A stretch of DNA of 64,000 nucleotides, from assembly GCA_965227805.1 (NCBI GenBank), contig CBDDGJ010000003.1, positions 1,240,001 to 1,304,000 on the forward strand, given 5' to 3'. This document shows positions 26,058 through 36,900 of the stretch, in pieces. The first letter of the stretch is position 1, and each line of letters starts with the position of its first letter. The stretch is from CBDDGJ01 sp965227805. GTDB taxonomy: Bacteria; Pseudomonadota; Alphaproteobacteria; RS24. Position numbers and translations under genes: made by a program. The notes beneath the pieces were generated by a model. It had not been told where the DNA came from. It saw only the letters and a program-made list of their open reading frames with translations, and made no database searches.

Positions 26058-26739
26058 AATTATGGGGCTTGACAGTGAGGCTTTGTTAAATGCTTTTGCC
26101 AGCAAAATTGATCCAGAAGAAGACTCTTATCTAACGACAGCCTATGAAGCGGCAGAGCGCCAAACATGGACGACAACATATAATACAGTCAAATATGTTG
26201 CTGATATGGAAACTATACCTTCGTCAACTTTTTTTCAAATAAAAGCAAATTGGCCAATGGTGTTTTTTATTCCGTCCCTTATGCTTTCCTATGAAATATA
26301 TGATATGTTGTATCCTGAAAACTTTCGTGCATCAGTTTTTTTTCTTTTTACTGCTATAGTTTTTCTTATTGGTGTTTTGGCATATAACCGAGCTATGTTC
26401 TATCTTAGAAAGAGAACGCTTTTGTCTGATATAGGTAGTCCCAGAGGATTAGAAAAGCGTATTTTGGATAGACTGCTTACAATAGGAAAGTTTACTTTTT
26501 CCGAAAATGAGACGGGAATTAACAAACAAAATTTTCATCTACGCTTTTATCGATGGGCTGCTCGAAAATTTGGTAGACGGCCAATTCAAACCCTTATAGT
26601 TGAATGTATAGATTGGATCATTCCATCATATTTGCTTGTTATTGCTTTTGGCGCTTCAGCTGATTATTTAATAGCAGAATATTTCGGTTCGTTTGGTAAT
26701 TTTCTATCTTACCTATATAAACTCTTACCCATTCTATAA
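26058..26739 (+). pseudogene. 3' part of the IS-split gene, membrane protein
   Basis: The frame opens with an ATG at 26062, a few bases outside the insertion sequence, and has no ribosome site of its own, as expected for the tail of a disrupted gene. It encodes about 225 residues with three hydrophobic segments (near residues 66-80, 90-108 and 185-203), so the C-terminus of the original protein was membrane-bound. Between segments two and three lies a basic cytosolic-type loop. Codons are AT-rich compared with neighbours. I recognise no family. It could be expressed from a promoter inside the IS, but that is not shown. Confidence 0.6.
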
Positions 26740-26763
26740 TTCTCCTATCCAGCTACCCTCAAT

Positions 26764-27381
26764 TTACCCCGTTGCGGCGCCCCAATAATTATAGCCCAAT
26801 ATGCGCGGTGTGCTTGGCAGATAGAGTGTATCCAGTCTGTTTATTTTGAAATCCGCTTGGGTAATTAGCCCCGGAATATCACGATTGATATTACAGCCGC
26901 CGGCAATTTTTCCCCATACCCCATTTAGGCGGTTTTGCCATTTAACCACATTGGCATCGGGCGCGCGGCCATGCTCGCAAAAAATCAGCTTGCCGTCGGG
27001 CTTTAATACCCGGCGCATTTGCGCCAAAGCCTGCAGGGCATCGGGTATGGTGCATAGGGTAAAGGTGAGCAGCACTGTATCAATGCTATTATCTTCTAAC
27101 GGAATCTCCTCCCCCGGTAAATCAATAAATTCAACCGGAAACCCCGCTTTTTCCGCCTTGGGTTTGGCGCGCTTTATCATGGCTTCGGCAGGCTCCAGGC
27201 CGAATACACGCTCCACTTTTTGCGGGTCATAAAAGGGAAGGTTAATCCCCGTGCCCATGCCCACTTCCAAAACACGCCCTGTGCATAGCGGCACGACTTT
27301 TTCGCGCTGCTTCAAAACCGGCTTACTGCTACAGGCACAATTTATAAATGATGGCAAAATATATTTATCGTAAAATCCCAT
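26764..27381 (-). CDS. Class I SAM-dependent methyltransferase
   Basis: The 205-residue protein has the SAM-binding glycine motif VLEVGMGTGINL (residues 37-48), an acidic GLEPAEAM motif II and an LPDG-like motif (MRRVLKPDGKLIFCEHG, near residue 123). The overall pattern is closest to the UbiE/METTL7-like group (Methyltransf_11), which includes phospholipid and small-molecule methylases; the substrate is unknown. A strong ribosome site (GGAGG) lies just before the ATG. It is transcribed after the ferredoxin reductase gene with 14 bp between them, so the two form an operon. Confidence 0.8.
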   Translation of the reverse strand: MGFYDKYILPSFINCACSSKPVLKQREKVVPLCTGRVLEVGMGTGINLPFYDPQKVERVFGLEPAEAMIKRAKPKAEKAGFPVEFIDLPGEEIPLEDNSIDTVLLTFTLCTIPDALQALAQMRRVLKPDGKLIFCEHGRAPDANVVKWQNRLNGVWGKIAGGCNINRDIPGLITQADFKINRLDTLYLPSTPRILGYNYWGAATG

Positions 27382-27395
27382 GGGGGCCTCCTTTA

Positions 27396-28628
27396 TTACG
27401 CGATTGCCTCAAGCCATTGCTTGGGCTTTATGGTTTCATCACACAGCAAGGCGGGGTCTATTTTTTTGCCCCGCAAGCTCGCCTCTACAAGTTTACGCCC
27501 GGCCATAAACTCGGCCCCTCGATTGACGGCGTCAAGGGCGATGAGCGTATCACCCTTAAAATAGAATATAGCAAAACTCTGTGTATTTATATCGCCACGC
27601 ATATAGTGTGTGGTGGCATCGGCGCTTAAGCCTACAATTTGTAATTTGACATCATATTGATCCGACCAAAACCATGGCACGTGGTGGTAAGGCGTGGGTG
27701 TGCCCAGAATATCAGACACAACCGCTTTTGCCTGTTCTATGGCATTTGGCACACTTTCCAAACGTAGCCTTGTATCCAAAAGCGCATTGGGGTGTGTGGT
27801 GCAGTCGCCGGCAGCATAAATATCTGCCACAGAGCACCGCCCGACATCATCCACCACAATGCCATTATCTATCGCAAGCCCGGCTGCTTGCGCCAATTCA
27901 GTATTGGGCACAATGCCAACTCCCATAATAATCGCATCTGTGGCGGTGGACTGGCCATCCGCAAAAGCAATGCCGGTGGCTTTGCCGTTCTCGGTTTCAA
28001 TGCGGTCTATTTGGCACGCCGTTTTAATCTGCACACCGTGTTTATGATGCAAGCGCATGAAGAAATCAGACATTTCCGGCGTTGTAACGCGCGCCAGCAC
28101 ACGCGGTGCGGCTTCATAAACCGTTACGTCAACACCAAGCTGTTTGGCTGCGGCGGCGGTTTCTAACCCGATATAGCCCCCGCCAATAATACCAATATGA
28201 CAGCCCTTTTGGCAGTAAGGCTTGATGCGATTGATATCATCTATGGTGCGTAAATCAAACACGCGTGCGGCGTCGCTTCCCGTAAGTGGAATTTTGCGCG
28301 GGCGGCTCCCTGTTGCGATGATTAGCTTATCATAGGTTAGATTATCATCATTTGCCAATGTGACCTTTTTCTCTGCGGGGTCGATTTTTGTCACCCGCAT
28401 ATTCAACATACATTTGACATTATTTTGGTCGTAAAATGCGGCGGGACGAAAATAAAGCCGTGCTTCATCCATTTCGCCGGTCATGAATTTTTTGGAAAGC
28501 GGTGGGCGTTGATAGGGCAAATGTGTTTCCTCACCAATCAGGGCAATCGTGCCATCAAACCCCCCTTGTGCGAGGCTGGAAATAGCTTGTGCGGCGGCTT
28601 GTCCGGCACCGATAATTATAATATGCAT
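27396..28628 (-). CDS. FAD-dependent ferredoxin/rubredoxin-type reductase
   Basis: This is a two-dinucleotide-fold flavoprotein that moves electrons from NAD(P)H to a ferredoxin. The FAD motif GAGQAAAQA is at residues 7-15, YQRPPLSKKF near 39 is a signature of the putidaredoxin/rhodocoxin reductase group, the NAD-binding GGGYIGLETA is near 148, and the second FAD motif VADIYAAGDC is near 264. Length 410 is normal. It would serve a cytochrome P450 or Rieske oxygenase, but no such partner gene lies in the window. A good ribosome site (GGAGGGAG) precedes the ATG. The gene is divergent from tsaE-amgK. Confidence 0.88.
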   Translation of the reverse strand: MHIIIIGAGQAAAQAISSLAQGGFDGTIALIGEETHLPYQRPPLSKKFMTGEMDEARLYFRPAAFYDQNNVKCMLNMRVTKIDPAEKKVTLANDDNLTYDKLIIATGSRPRKIPLTGSDAARVFDLRTIDDINRIKPYCQKGCHIGIIGGGYIGLETAAAAKQLGVDVTVYEAAPRVLARVTTPEMSDFFMRLHHKHGVQIKTACQIDRIETENGKATGIAFADGQSTATDAIIMGVGIVPNTELAQAAGLAIDNGIVVDDVGRCSVADIYAAGDCTTHPNALLDTRLRLESVPNAIEQAKAVVSDILGTPTPYHHVPWFWSDQYDVKLQIVGLSADATTHYMRGDINTQSFAIFYFKGDTLIALDAVNRGAEFMAGRKLVEASLRGKKIDPALLCDETIKPKQWLEAIA

Positions 28629-28688
28629 GAAATCTCCCTCCTTTATTTGCGCTCTTGCCGCTTTTGCTGATACACATTAAAAACAATT

Positions 28689-30170
28689 ATGACATATCGC
28701 TTTTTTCATCATGCCGCAAGCGAAGAGGATACGCAAATTTTAGCGTATGCTTTTGCACAAATCTTGTGTGAAGGGGATATTATCTTTTTGCAAGGCAATT
28801 TGGGGAGCGGCAAAAGTTTTTTTACCCGTCAGATTATCCGCTATCTTACGGGTGATACTTATGTGCCCAGCCCGACGTTTTCATTAGTGCAGCATTATGA
28901 TGGCGGGGCTATTCCTATTTTACATGCCGATTTATATCGTCTGCAAGATATAGATGAGGTGCTGGAGCTGGGCATTTTGGATGATGTGGTAACGCATATT
29001 TTATTCATTGAATGGGCAGAGCGTGGGCAGGGGGTTTTGCCGAAACCACATTATGTGGTTAATTTGGCAGAAACTGAAAATAACGGGCGTGAGATTACCA
29101 TAGAGGCGGCAGATGGTGCGCAAACTATATTGGAAAATGCCTTTTCCCGCGCGCAAGAAACACACGCGTTTTTAACGCGGGCAGGCTGGGCACAGGCACA
29201 AAGGCAGGTGATTGCCGGTGATGCGTCAACACGGCGCTATGAACGTCTGACGCATGAAGATAAAACCGCCATTTTGATGGATTGGCCGCATGGGCCTGAT
29301 GGTCCGCCCATTTATGATGGCAAGCCTTATTCTGCGCTTGTTCATTTGGCTGAGGCCGCCCCGCAATTTTGTTCCATGATTGACTATCTACGACAGGCGC
29401 ATATTGGTGCACCGGAAATTTATGCACAAAATACAGCTAAGGGGGTGGTTATGCTGGAGGATTTAGGCGCGCTTAGCCTGGATCATATGGTGCGCGAAAA
29501 CCATGCCGATGTGCCAGCCATTTATCTGGAGGCGGTTGAAACCTTAGCGCATTTACACAAGCAAAAGCCGAAAGCAGGGCTTGCAAAATTGGATGCGGCG
29601 GTTATGGCGCATGAGGCGGCTTTATTTTATGAATGGTATTTGCCCTATCGTAATGTGACACTTGATGCTACGGCGCGGGCGGCATGGATGCCTATGTGGG
29701 CGGAGATTTATCAAAGCCTGGGCGCGTTTTCACCCGTGACGGTTTTGCGCGATTATCATTCACCAAATTTATTATGGCGCCCCGAATTACACGCGCGGTT
29801 TCGGGTGGGTGTGATTGATGTGCAAGATGCGTTATGTGGCCATGCGGCCTATGATATGGCTTCGCTTTTATATGATGCCCGCATTGATGTGCCGGATGAA
29901 CGATGTGAATTTTTACGAGAGCATTATTTAGCGCATAATATTGCGGAAGATGCGCGGGCGGCTTTTCGCGATGCTATCAGTATATTTGCCATGCAGCGCA
30001 ATTTGAAGATTGCCGGTATTTTTGTCCGCCTCGCCAAGCGTGACGCAAAAGCCGATTATCTGCGTCATTTGCCGCGTATTGAACGCTATGTGGCCACGCA
30101 TATTTCTGCGCCGCCGCTTGCGCCCTTACGCGCATGGTGGGATAAATATATACCGGATTTTATGATTTAA
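28689..30170 (+). CDS. TsaE-AmgK fusion: tRNA t6A ATPase plus anomeric MurNAc/GlcNAc kinase
   Basis: Two domains are joined in one 493-residue chain. Residues 1-150 are TsaE, the ATPase that supports t6A37 formation on tRNA: Walker A GNLGSGKS at 36-43, SPTFSLVQHY at 60-69 and HADLYRLQD near 79. Residues 165-493 are an aminoglycoside-phosphotransferase-fold kinase with GDASTRRYER near 177 and the catalytic region VLRDYHSPNLLW near 355, matching AmgK, which phosphorylates MurNAc and GlcNAc at C1. MurU follows 12 bp later, which supports AmgK. The fusion is seen in other alphaproteobacteria. The two activities are not metabolically linked in any way I know. Confidence 0.88.
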   Translation: MTYRFFHHAASEEDTQILAYAFAQILCEGDIIFLQGNLGSGKSFFTRQIIRYLTGDTYVPSPTFSLVQHYDGGAIPILHADLYRLQDIDEVLELGILDDVVTHILFIEWAERGQGVLPKPHYVVNLAETENNGREITIEAADGAQTILENAFSRAQETHAFLTRAGWAQAQRQVIAGDASTRRYERLTHEDKTAILMDWPHGPDGPPIYDGKPYSALVHLAEAAPQFCSMIDYLRQAHIGAPEIYAQNTAKGVVMLEDLGALSLDHMVRENHADVPAIYLEAVETLAHLHKQKPKAGLAKLDAAVMAHEAALFYEWYLPYRNVTLDATARAAWMPMWAEIYQSLGAFSPVTVLRDYHSPNLLWRPELHARFRVGVIDVQDALCGHAAYDMASLLYDARIDVPDERCEFLREHYLAHNIAEDARAAFRDAISIFAMQRNLKIAGIFVRLAKRDAKADYLRHLPRIERYVATHISAPPLAPLRAWWDKYIPDFMI

Positions 30171-30182
30171 TGGGCAAGATTA

Positions 30183-30899
30183 ATGGCCGAAAGAATTGAG
30201 ACAGCAATGGTGTTTGCAGCAGGGCTTGGCACGCGGATGCGCGGTGCGGCGGGTGGGCTGCCTAAGCCGCTACACATGATAGGGGATAGCCCGCTTTTAG
30301 GGCATATGCTTGCGCGCCTAGAGGCGGCAGGCATACGCCATATTGTGGTGAATGTGCATTATAAGGCGGATATGATGATTGATTATCTCCGAACCCGTAA
30401 AAATAAAGCGCACATCTCTATTTCAGATGAAGGTGATGCGCGCTTGGAGACGGGCGGTGGTGTGCGCAAAGCCTTGCCCTTTTTGGGTGATGCGCCTTTT
30501 TTTACCTGCAATGCGGATATTATGTGGCAGGGTGGGGCTGATGATTTATCCGCTTTGGCAGAGGGCTTTAATGCCGACACTATGGCGGCGCGGCTTATGC
30601 TTAGCCCAAAGACAAATATTATCGGCTATGATGGCGTGGGCGATTTTGATATGAATGAGCACATGCAGCTATCGCGTCAAAATAATCACACCATGCATTA
30701 TATTTATAGCGGGGTGCAGATTATGCAACCGGCCTTACTAGACGGGATTACGGAAACTGTGTTTTCGCTCAGACGTTGTTTTGACCATGCCGCCGCGCAA
30801 GGAAAATTATATGGGTATGTTATGCAAGGCCGCTGGATGCATGTGGGCACGCCCCAAGGGTTAGCGCAAGCACGTGCGGCTTATCAGCCGGAAAAGTAA
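30183..30899 (+). CDS. murU: N-acetylmuramate-1-phosphate uridylyltransferase
   Basis: This nucleotidyltransferase (NTP_transferase fold) has the N-terminal signature FAAGLGTRMRG (residues 11-21), PKPLHMIGDSPLL, and a Mg-binding CNADIMW near residue 104. Next to AmgK it fits MurU, which turns MurNAc-1-phosphate into UDP-MurNAc in the peptidoglycan recycling bypass that evades fosfomycin. Length 238 is close to the family. A mannose-1-phosphate guanylyltransferase-like role is the alternative if context is ignored. Confidence 0.85.
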   Translation: MAERIETAMVFAAGLGTRMRGAAGGLPKPLHMIGDSPLLGHMLARLEAAGIRHIVVNVHYKADMMIDYLRTRKNKAHISISDEGDARLETGGGVRKALPFLGDAPFFTCNADIMWQGGADDLSALAEGFNADTMAARLMLSPKTNIIGYDGVGDFDMNEHMQLSRQNNHTMHYIYSGVQIMQPALLDGITETVFSLRRCFDHAAAQGKLYGYVMQGRWMHVGTPQGLAQARAAYQPEK

Positions 30900-30935
30900 A
30901 TTCCCCTTTTGATGAATTTGTATTAAAATAAATAT

Positions 30936-33900
30936 ATGCAACAAAAACAAACTCCACCGAGATTATTTAACATTGCTGCCGGACAGGCCTTTTTGCCCTG
31001 CCTTGTGCGCGTGCTTTATGATGATCATTTGCGACAAGATTTATTCGGCGATTTCGCTCTGGAAGAGATAAGCCTTTATCTACCGACCCGGCGTGCCATA
31101 CGGGAGGTGAAGCATATATTTTTAACCTATGCACAAAAATTAGGGAAACAAAATGCTGTGCTCTTGCCCACCATTCATGCGCTTGGTGACATGGATGAGG
31201 AAGACTTATTTTTCACCGAAACACAGGCCGCGCAGGATATTTTTTCTCTACCCCCTGCAATAGATAGATTCGAACGACAATTCCAAATTATGAAATTGGT
31301 GAAGGCAAAATTGCGTGCCGATGCCCATCAGGCCGATATGAAACATATTTTAAGCCTCACCAAAGAGCTCATAGCCTTTCTTGATCATATGCAAAGCGAG
31401 CTTATTGACTGGGACCAATTCGCGCATATTGTGCCGGATATGTTTGCCGAGAACTGGCAGAAAAATTTGGACTTTCTCACCATTATCGGGCAGGCATGGC
31501 CGCGGCACCTTGCCGAAGAAGGCAAAACAGATATTGTCGCGCGGCGTGTCCTGCTTATTCAAAAACGCATTCAGCAATGGCAGGAAACGCCGCCCGCGCA
31601 CCCGATCATCGCAGCCGGCTCTACGGCCTCGCGCCCCGTTACCGCATTATTATTACGTGCTATTTCTCATTTGCCGAATGGCGCGGTGATATTGCCGGGG
31701 ATGGATACAACCATGGATGATACAATATGGGCAGAGATAGAAGAGGATGTGTCGCACCCACAATATAATATGGCACAATTTTTAAGCGCGCTGAATGTGA
31801 CGCGTCATGCGGTTGCACCATGGCCGGATAGTGCACCGCCATCTGCGCGCGCCGGTTTATTGGGGCGCGCCCTATTGCCAAGTGCGTGCACAGATAAGTG
31901 GATGGATTATCGCGCCGCCATAAATGCCGAAGCGGGGGAAGCACATAAGGCGATGCATGATTTGCATATTATTGAGGCAGATGATACGCGTAGCGAAGCG
32001 GGTGCCATTGCGCTTTATATGCGCGAGATTTTGGAAAGTCAGAATAAAACCGCTGCACTTGTAACGCCCGATCGTAATTTGGCGCGCCGTGTGGCGCATG
32101 AATTACGTCGGTGGGATATTGTCATTGATGATTCGGCAGGTGTGCCGCTTGCCCATGCGGCAGAGGCCGTTTTTGCGCGTCTTATTTTGGATGTGGTAAA
32201 AAGTAACTTTGCCCCTGTGCCGCTTATGGCGATGCTCAAACATCCGCTTTGTTGTATAGAAAGTGAGCGTGCGGCGCATTTGCGGCTTGTTTGGACGTTC
32301 GAACGCATGATTATGCGTGGCCCCCGCCCCAAAGCAGGTGTGGCGACTTTGCGCGCCATGGTTGAAAAACATAATGCCACTGAGGCACAAGAAATTATTG
32401 CCTTGCTTACCCGTTTAGAAACCATTTTGGAACCGCTTTTGACTATGGCACAGGGACAAAATGAGCTCGCTCAATTTATTGATGCACATAGCCGCGCCAT
32501 AACGCAGCTTAATATGAATGAACAAGGTGAAGCCGATTGCTGGCATAGTCAGTCAGGGGTGCTGCTGTATACGTTTTTTGTCCAATGCGCCGGGCAAGCC
32601 GCACATGCCATGCCGCTAGGTTTGGATGACTATATGGATTTACTGGCACTATGGCTGTCGGATATACCGGTGCGCGCTGCATTTGATATGGATGCACGTT
32701 TGTTTATATGGGGTTCTTTGGAAGCCCGCCTTATGCATGCTGATGTGATGATTTTGGGCGGGCTTAATGAAGGCGTATGGCCACAAGTGCCTGATAGCGG
32801 CCCGTGGTTGTCGCGTCCTATGCGTAAAACTATGGGCATGTCTTTGCCCGAACAGCGTATCGGGCTTAGCGCGCATGATTTCGTGCAAAATGCATCCCTG
32901 CCGCATGTCGTGCTCACGCGGGCAAAAAAGCAAGGGGATATGGCGGTTTTGCCCAGCCGTTGGTTAAGGCGGGTGGATGCGTTAATGGGCGGGTGTGCGC
33001 GCGTGCATAAATATATAGGCTGGTGGCAGCATTTGGGCTATGCTGAAACTGTAATTCCTGCTCCGCCACCTGCCCCGACCCCACCGCTTGGTGCGCGCCC
33101 TAAACAGTTATCGGTTACGCAAATTGATACATTGATTAAAGACCCTTATGCGATTTATGCCCGTCATATTTTGAACTTACTTGCTTTGTCACCACTTGAC
33201 GAGCCCGTGACTGCCGCTCTACGCGGCATCGTGATTCATGAAATTTTTGACCGTTTCAATAAGACTTATCCGCATGTCCTTCCCGAAAGCATAGAGATGG
33301 CTTTACGTAGCTGTGTCAAAGCGGTTGAGGCCGATATGCCTGGTGCTATGGCAGTGATGACTTATTGGCGTGCCCGTATAAATGCAATAGCCGCATGGAT
33401 GGAAACATTTGAACGCGCGCGGCGCAAGGATCTGGATGAAATTTTTTCTGAAATAAAAGGTGCTTTCACCCTTAACCATGATGATATGGCGTTCACACTT
33501 ACGGCAAAAGCGGATCGGATTGAACGATATAAAAATGGCGCATTTGTTATTCTAGATTATAAAACCGGCACATTACCAAGTAAAATAAATATAGACGAAT
33601 TATGGAGCCCACAGCTTCCGCTTGAGGCGCTCATATTATCCAATAATGGGTTTGATGACATAATGTTTGATGCACAAAAAAACCGAACGACCTCCTTGGA
33701 TATTGTTAAATTAAGCGGTGGAGACCCTGCTGGTGAACATAAGAGCTATGCGATTGAAGATGAACAAATTGCGAAAGCCCTGGCTATGCTTCGTAATCTT
33801 ATTGCTGCCTATCAAAGCCCTGACCAGGCGTATCACTCACACTTACGTCCCGAAGCTATGCCAGGCGGTTTTAAGCGCGAATATGACCATTTGGCGCGCG

Positions 33901-33947
33901 TGCAGGAATGGCGTAATGCGGATGAGGGCGGCGGAGATAAAATATGA
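30936..33947 (+). CDS. addB: Double-strand break repair protein AddB
   Basis: This is the 1003-residue subunit of the AddAB helicase-nuclease that processes DNA ends for RecA. It has an inactivated UvrD-like helicase core and a C-terminal RecB-family nuclease domain, where VILDYKTGTLPSK (near residue 870) carries the D-x-K catalytic motif and WSPQLPLEALIL adds the Q-x3-Y/E-like element. The length and the lack of a clear four-Cys iron-sulphur set match the alphaproteobacterial branch. Its stop overlaps the addA start (ATGA). Confidence 0.93.
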   Translation: MQQKQTPPRLFNIAAGQAFLPCLVRVLYDDHLRQDLFGDFALEEISLYLPTRRAIREVKHIFLTYAQKLGKQNAVLLPTIHALGDMDEEDLFFTETQAAQDIFSLPPAIDRFERQFQIMKLVKAKLRADAHQADMKHILSLTKELIAFLDHMQSELIDWDQFAHIVPDMFAENWQKNLDFLTIIGQAWPRHLAEEGKTDIVARRVLLIQKRIQQWQETPPAHPIIAAGSTASRPVTALLLRAISHLPNGAVILPGMDTTMDDTIWAEIEEDVSHPQYNMAQFLSALNVTRHAVAPWPDSAPPSARAGLLGRALLPSACTDKWMDYRAAINAEAGEAHKAMHDLHIIEADDTRSEAGAIALYMREILESQNKTAALVTPDRNLARRVAHELRRWDIVIDDSAGVPLAHAAEAVFARLILDVVKSNFAPVPLMAMLKHPLCCIESERAAHLRLVWTFERMIMRGPRPKAGVATLRAMVEKHNATEAQEIIALLTRLETILEPLLTMAQGQNELAQFIDAHSRAITQLNMNEQGEADCWHSQSGVLLYTFFVQCAGQAAHAMPLGLDDYMDLLALWLSDIPVRAAFDMDARLFIWGSLEARLMHADVMILGGLNEGVWPQVPDSGPWLSRPMRKTMGMSLPEQRIGLSAHDFVQNASLPHVVLTRAKKQGDMAVLPSRWLRRVDALMGGCARVHKYIGWWQHLGYAETVIPAPPPAPTPPLGARPKQLSVTQIDTLIKDPYAIYARHILNLLALSPLDEPVTAALRGIVIHEIFDRFNKTYPHVLPESIEMALRSCVKAVEADMPGAMAVMTYWRARINAIAAWMETFERARRKDLDEIFSEIKGAFTLNHDDMAFTLTAKADRIERYKNGAFVILDYKTGTLPSKINIDELWSPQLPLEALILSNNGFDDIMFDAQKNRTTSLDIVKLSGGDPAGEHKSYAIEDEQIAKALAMLRNLIAAYQSPDQAYHSHLRPEAMPGGFKREYDHLARVQEWRNADEGGGDKI

Positions 33948-36900
33948 GTGTTGCCCCGCATATTCTGGCGTCCGACCCGAAGCAATCAGCATGGGTTAAT
34001 GCACATGCCGGTGCGGGGAAAACCTATGTTCTGGTGACGCGTTTGGTGCGGCTTATGCTTGCGGGCACGCCGCCGGAGAAAATATTATGTCTTACCTATA
34101 CGCGAAATGCAGCCGTGGAGATGCAAAATCGCTTATTTGAACTTTTAAGCGCATGGGCATTGATAGATGATGCACAATTACAAGCAGATATTAAAAACCG
34201 TTTGGATATTGATATGCATGCAGCAGCCCTGCCTACCGCGCGGCGCTTATTTGCGCACGCATTGGAAGCACCAGGCGGGTTACGCATCCAAACCATTCAC
34301 GGCTTTTGCGACGGGTTATTGCATCGCTTTCCGATAGAGGCGGGCATATCGCCAGAATTTACACTTATGGATGATGCAATGATGCATCATTGTGCGTCTA
34401 CTTTACTCGAACAGTTTTTACGCGCCCCCGCCACAGCCATTATGGCGGAGGCTTTGGCTTTATTGACCCGCAAAATGGATGAAGAAAAACTTATTGCCCT
34501 AACCTTAAAACTTATTAGCGAACGTGAAAAAGTAACACATAAAGACTTTACCACGATACGTCATGATATTATGGCGGCAGTAAATCTGACACAAGCAGCC
34601 CTTGATGGGCATGATCAAAATTGTGAAAATTTGCTAGGCGAGATTGCACAAAGCGCGACTGCTTTTATAGATATTCTTCGCTCGTCCGGGGAAAAAACCG
34701 ATACGAAGCACGCGGATATAATAGCCCGGTTTTCGCAAAACATGAAAACTCCGGATACAAAAATAGCGTGGAAGATAATTCGCCCGCTTTTTATGACCGG
34801 CAGTAATACACCGCGCAAAAATTTATGCACGAAAGGCATAGGGGAACGCTTTTCCGATATGCTGACTAAACTCACTATATGGCAAGGCCGTTTTATGCAG
34901 CTTTTTGAGCAGCACAGCAATATAAAGCTGCTTTCGCAAACCGAAGCGCTTTATCAATTCGGCAAAGTGTTTATTGAAAGCTATGATGCTTATAAGCACC
35001 GGCAAAATTTGCTGGATTATGACGATCTCATTACTTTGGTGAACCGTCTGCTTACGGGCACGCAGGCAGCTGCATGGGTGCATTATAAAATTGATAATGG
35101 TATTGACCATATTTTAGTGGATGAAGCACAAGATACCAGCCCCGCACAATGGCAGGTGATAGAGGCTTTGGCGCGGGAATTCTTTGTGACTGAAGTCTCA
35201 TCGGATAATCCACGCACCATATTTGCGGTTGGTGACGAGAAGCAATCTATTTTTAGCTTTCAAGGTGCCGATCCGAATTGCTTTGATGCAATGCGTAAAA
35301 AGTTTGACGATATGGTGCAGGCATGCGGTGGACGGTTTCGCACAATTCCTATGCATGAGGCGCGCCGTTCTGTGCCCGAGATTTTGCAATTTGTCGATAA
35401 TGTGTTTTCGAATAGCCCGGCACGCCAGGGCGTGGGTGTTGGAGGGAATAAGATCAGGCATACGCCTTTCCGTGCAGATGAGCAGGGCATGGTTGAGCTT
35501 TGGGAGCCGACACATCATGATAAAGAAACGCGTCATGACAGCCCCGATATGATTCCCGATAAGACACATAATAAGACAGCCCAACAAAAATTGGCACAGC
35601 GCATTGCCACAAAAATAGACGCGCTTATAAAAGATAAAACAGCAAATATTGCCCCCAAAGATATTTTAATATTATTGCGTCGCCGCCGTGGTTTGGGAGA
35701 TGAGATTATGCGTGCTTTGCATGAGCACAATATTCCGCTTGCAGGTGCGGATCGCATGAAATTAAACGAACAGCTGGTTATTCAAGATTTACTGATTGCT
35801 GCCGAGGTAGCGCTTTTGCCACGAGATGATTTAAGCCTTGCCACATTTTTGCGAAGCCCGCTTGGCGGTGTGAATGAGGCTGATTTATTTACGCTTGCGC
35901 ATGGACGCGCGGGCAGCCTATGGGCGGCTGTAAAGATGCATTTTGCGCAAGGCAATGAATGTGTAAAACAAGCCTATACGCGCTTACGCTGGCTTATGCG
36001 CGCCGCAGATTATATGCGCCCATTTGATTTTTTCGCGCAATTTTTGAGTCTGGATAATCTTTATAAGGATATGGCGACACGTTTGGGCAATGAGATTGAT
36101 GATCCGATAGATGCGTTTTTGCGGCTTGCTTTGGCGTATGAAGGGCGTGAGACACCCTCTCTAACAGGCTTTCTGCATTGGATTCGCCATAGCGATGTGG
36201 AATTGAAACGCGATATGGAGCAAGAGCAAAATGCGGTGCGTATCATGACCATACATGGGGCAAAAGGTCTGGAAGCCCCAATCATATTCGTGCCAGACAC
36301 ATGCAGGCATATGCGCACGGGCGGTAAACATGACTTACCTATATTGGATGATAAAAACACTTTGTTGCTTCGTTTGCCTAAGGAATATACCACAGATTAT
36401 CAACTCACTATGCAAGAACAGGCAAAACAGGCAGACCACTATGAATCGCATCGCTTGCTTTATGTGGCACTGACACGTGCACGCGAGCGCCTTTATATAG
36501 GGGGCTATCTGGATAAAAACCAAAAGAGCCCCGCCGAAGCAAGTTGGTATAACTATATCGCCCGCGCCTTGAAAAACGATACATATAAAGTAACTGAAAA
36601 TGGCGAAACGCTATGGCGGGTAGGTAAAGCTCTGCCACTTGTGCGTTTAGATGAACCCGCTTTACAAGAGCAACTCTCCCCACCGCCGCACTGGCTTTAC
36701 CAAAAAGCTGACCCGCATGACGCAATGCCCGACATTCTGGTGCCGTCAGCAAGCGAGACCACGAGCCTAGGCGCGCCCTCCGCGCAGGCATATAAGGCGG
36801 CGCGGCGCGGCACGCTTATTCATCGCTTGTTAGAGAATGTGCCAACGCTTTCCCCCGCAATGCGCCGTGAAAAAGCCGAAACCTATTTAAGGCATCACGC

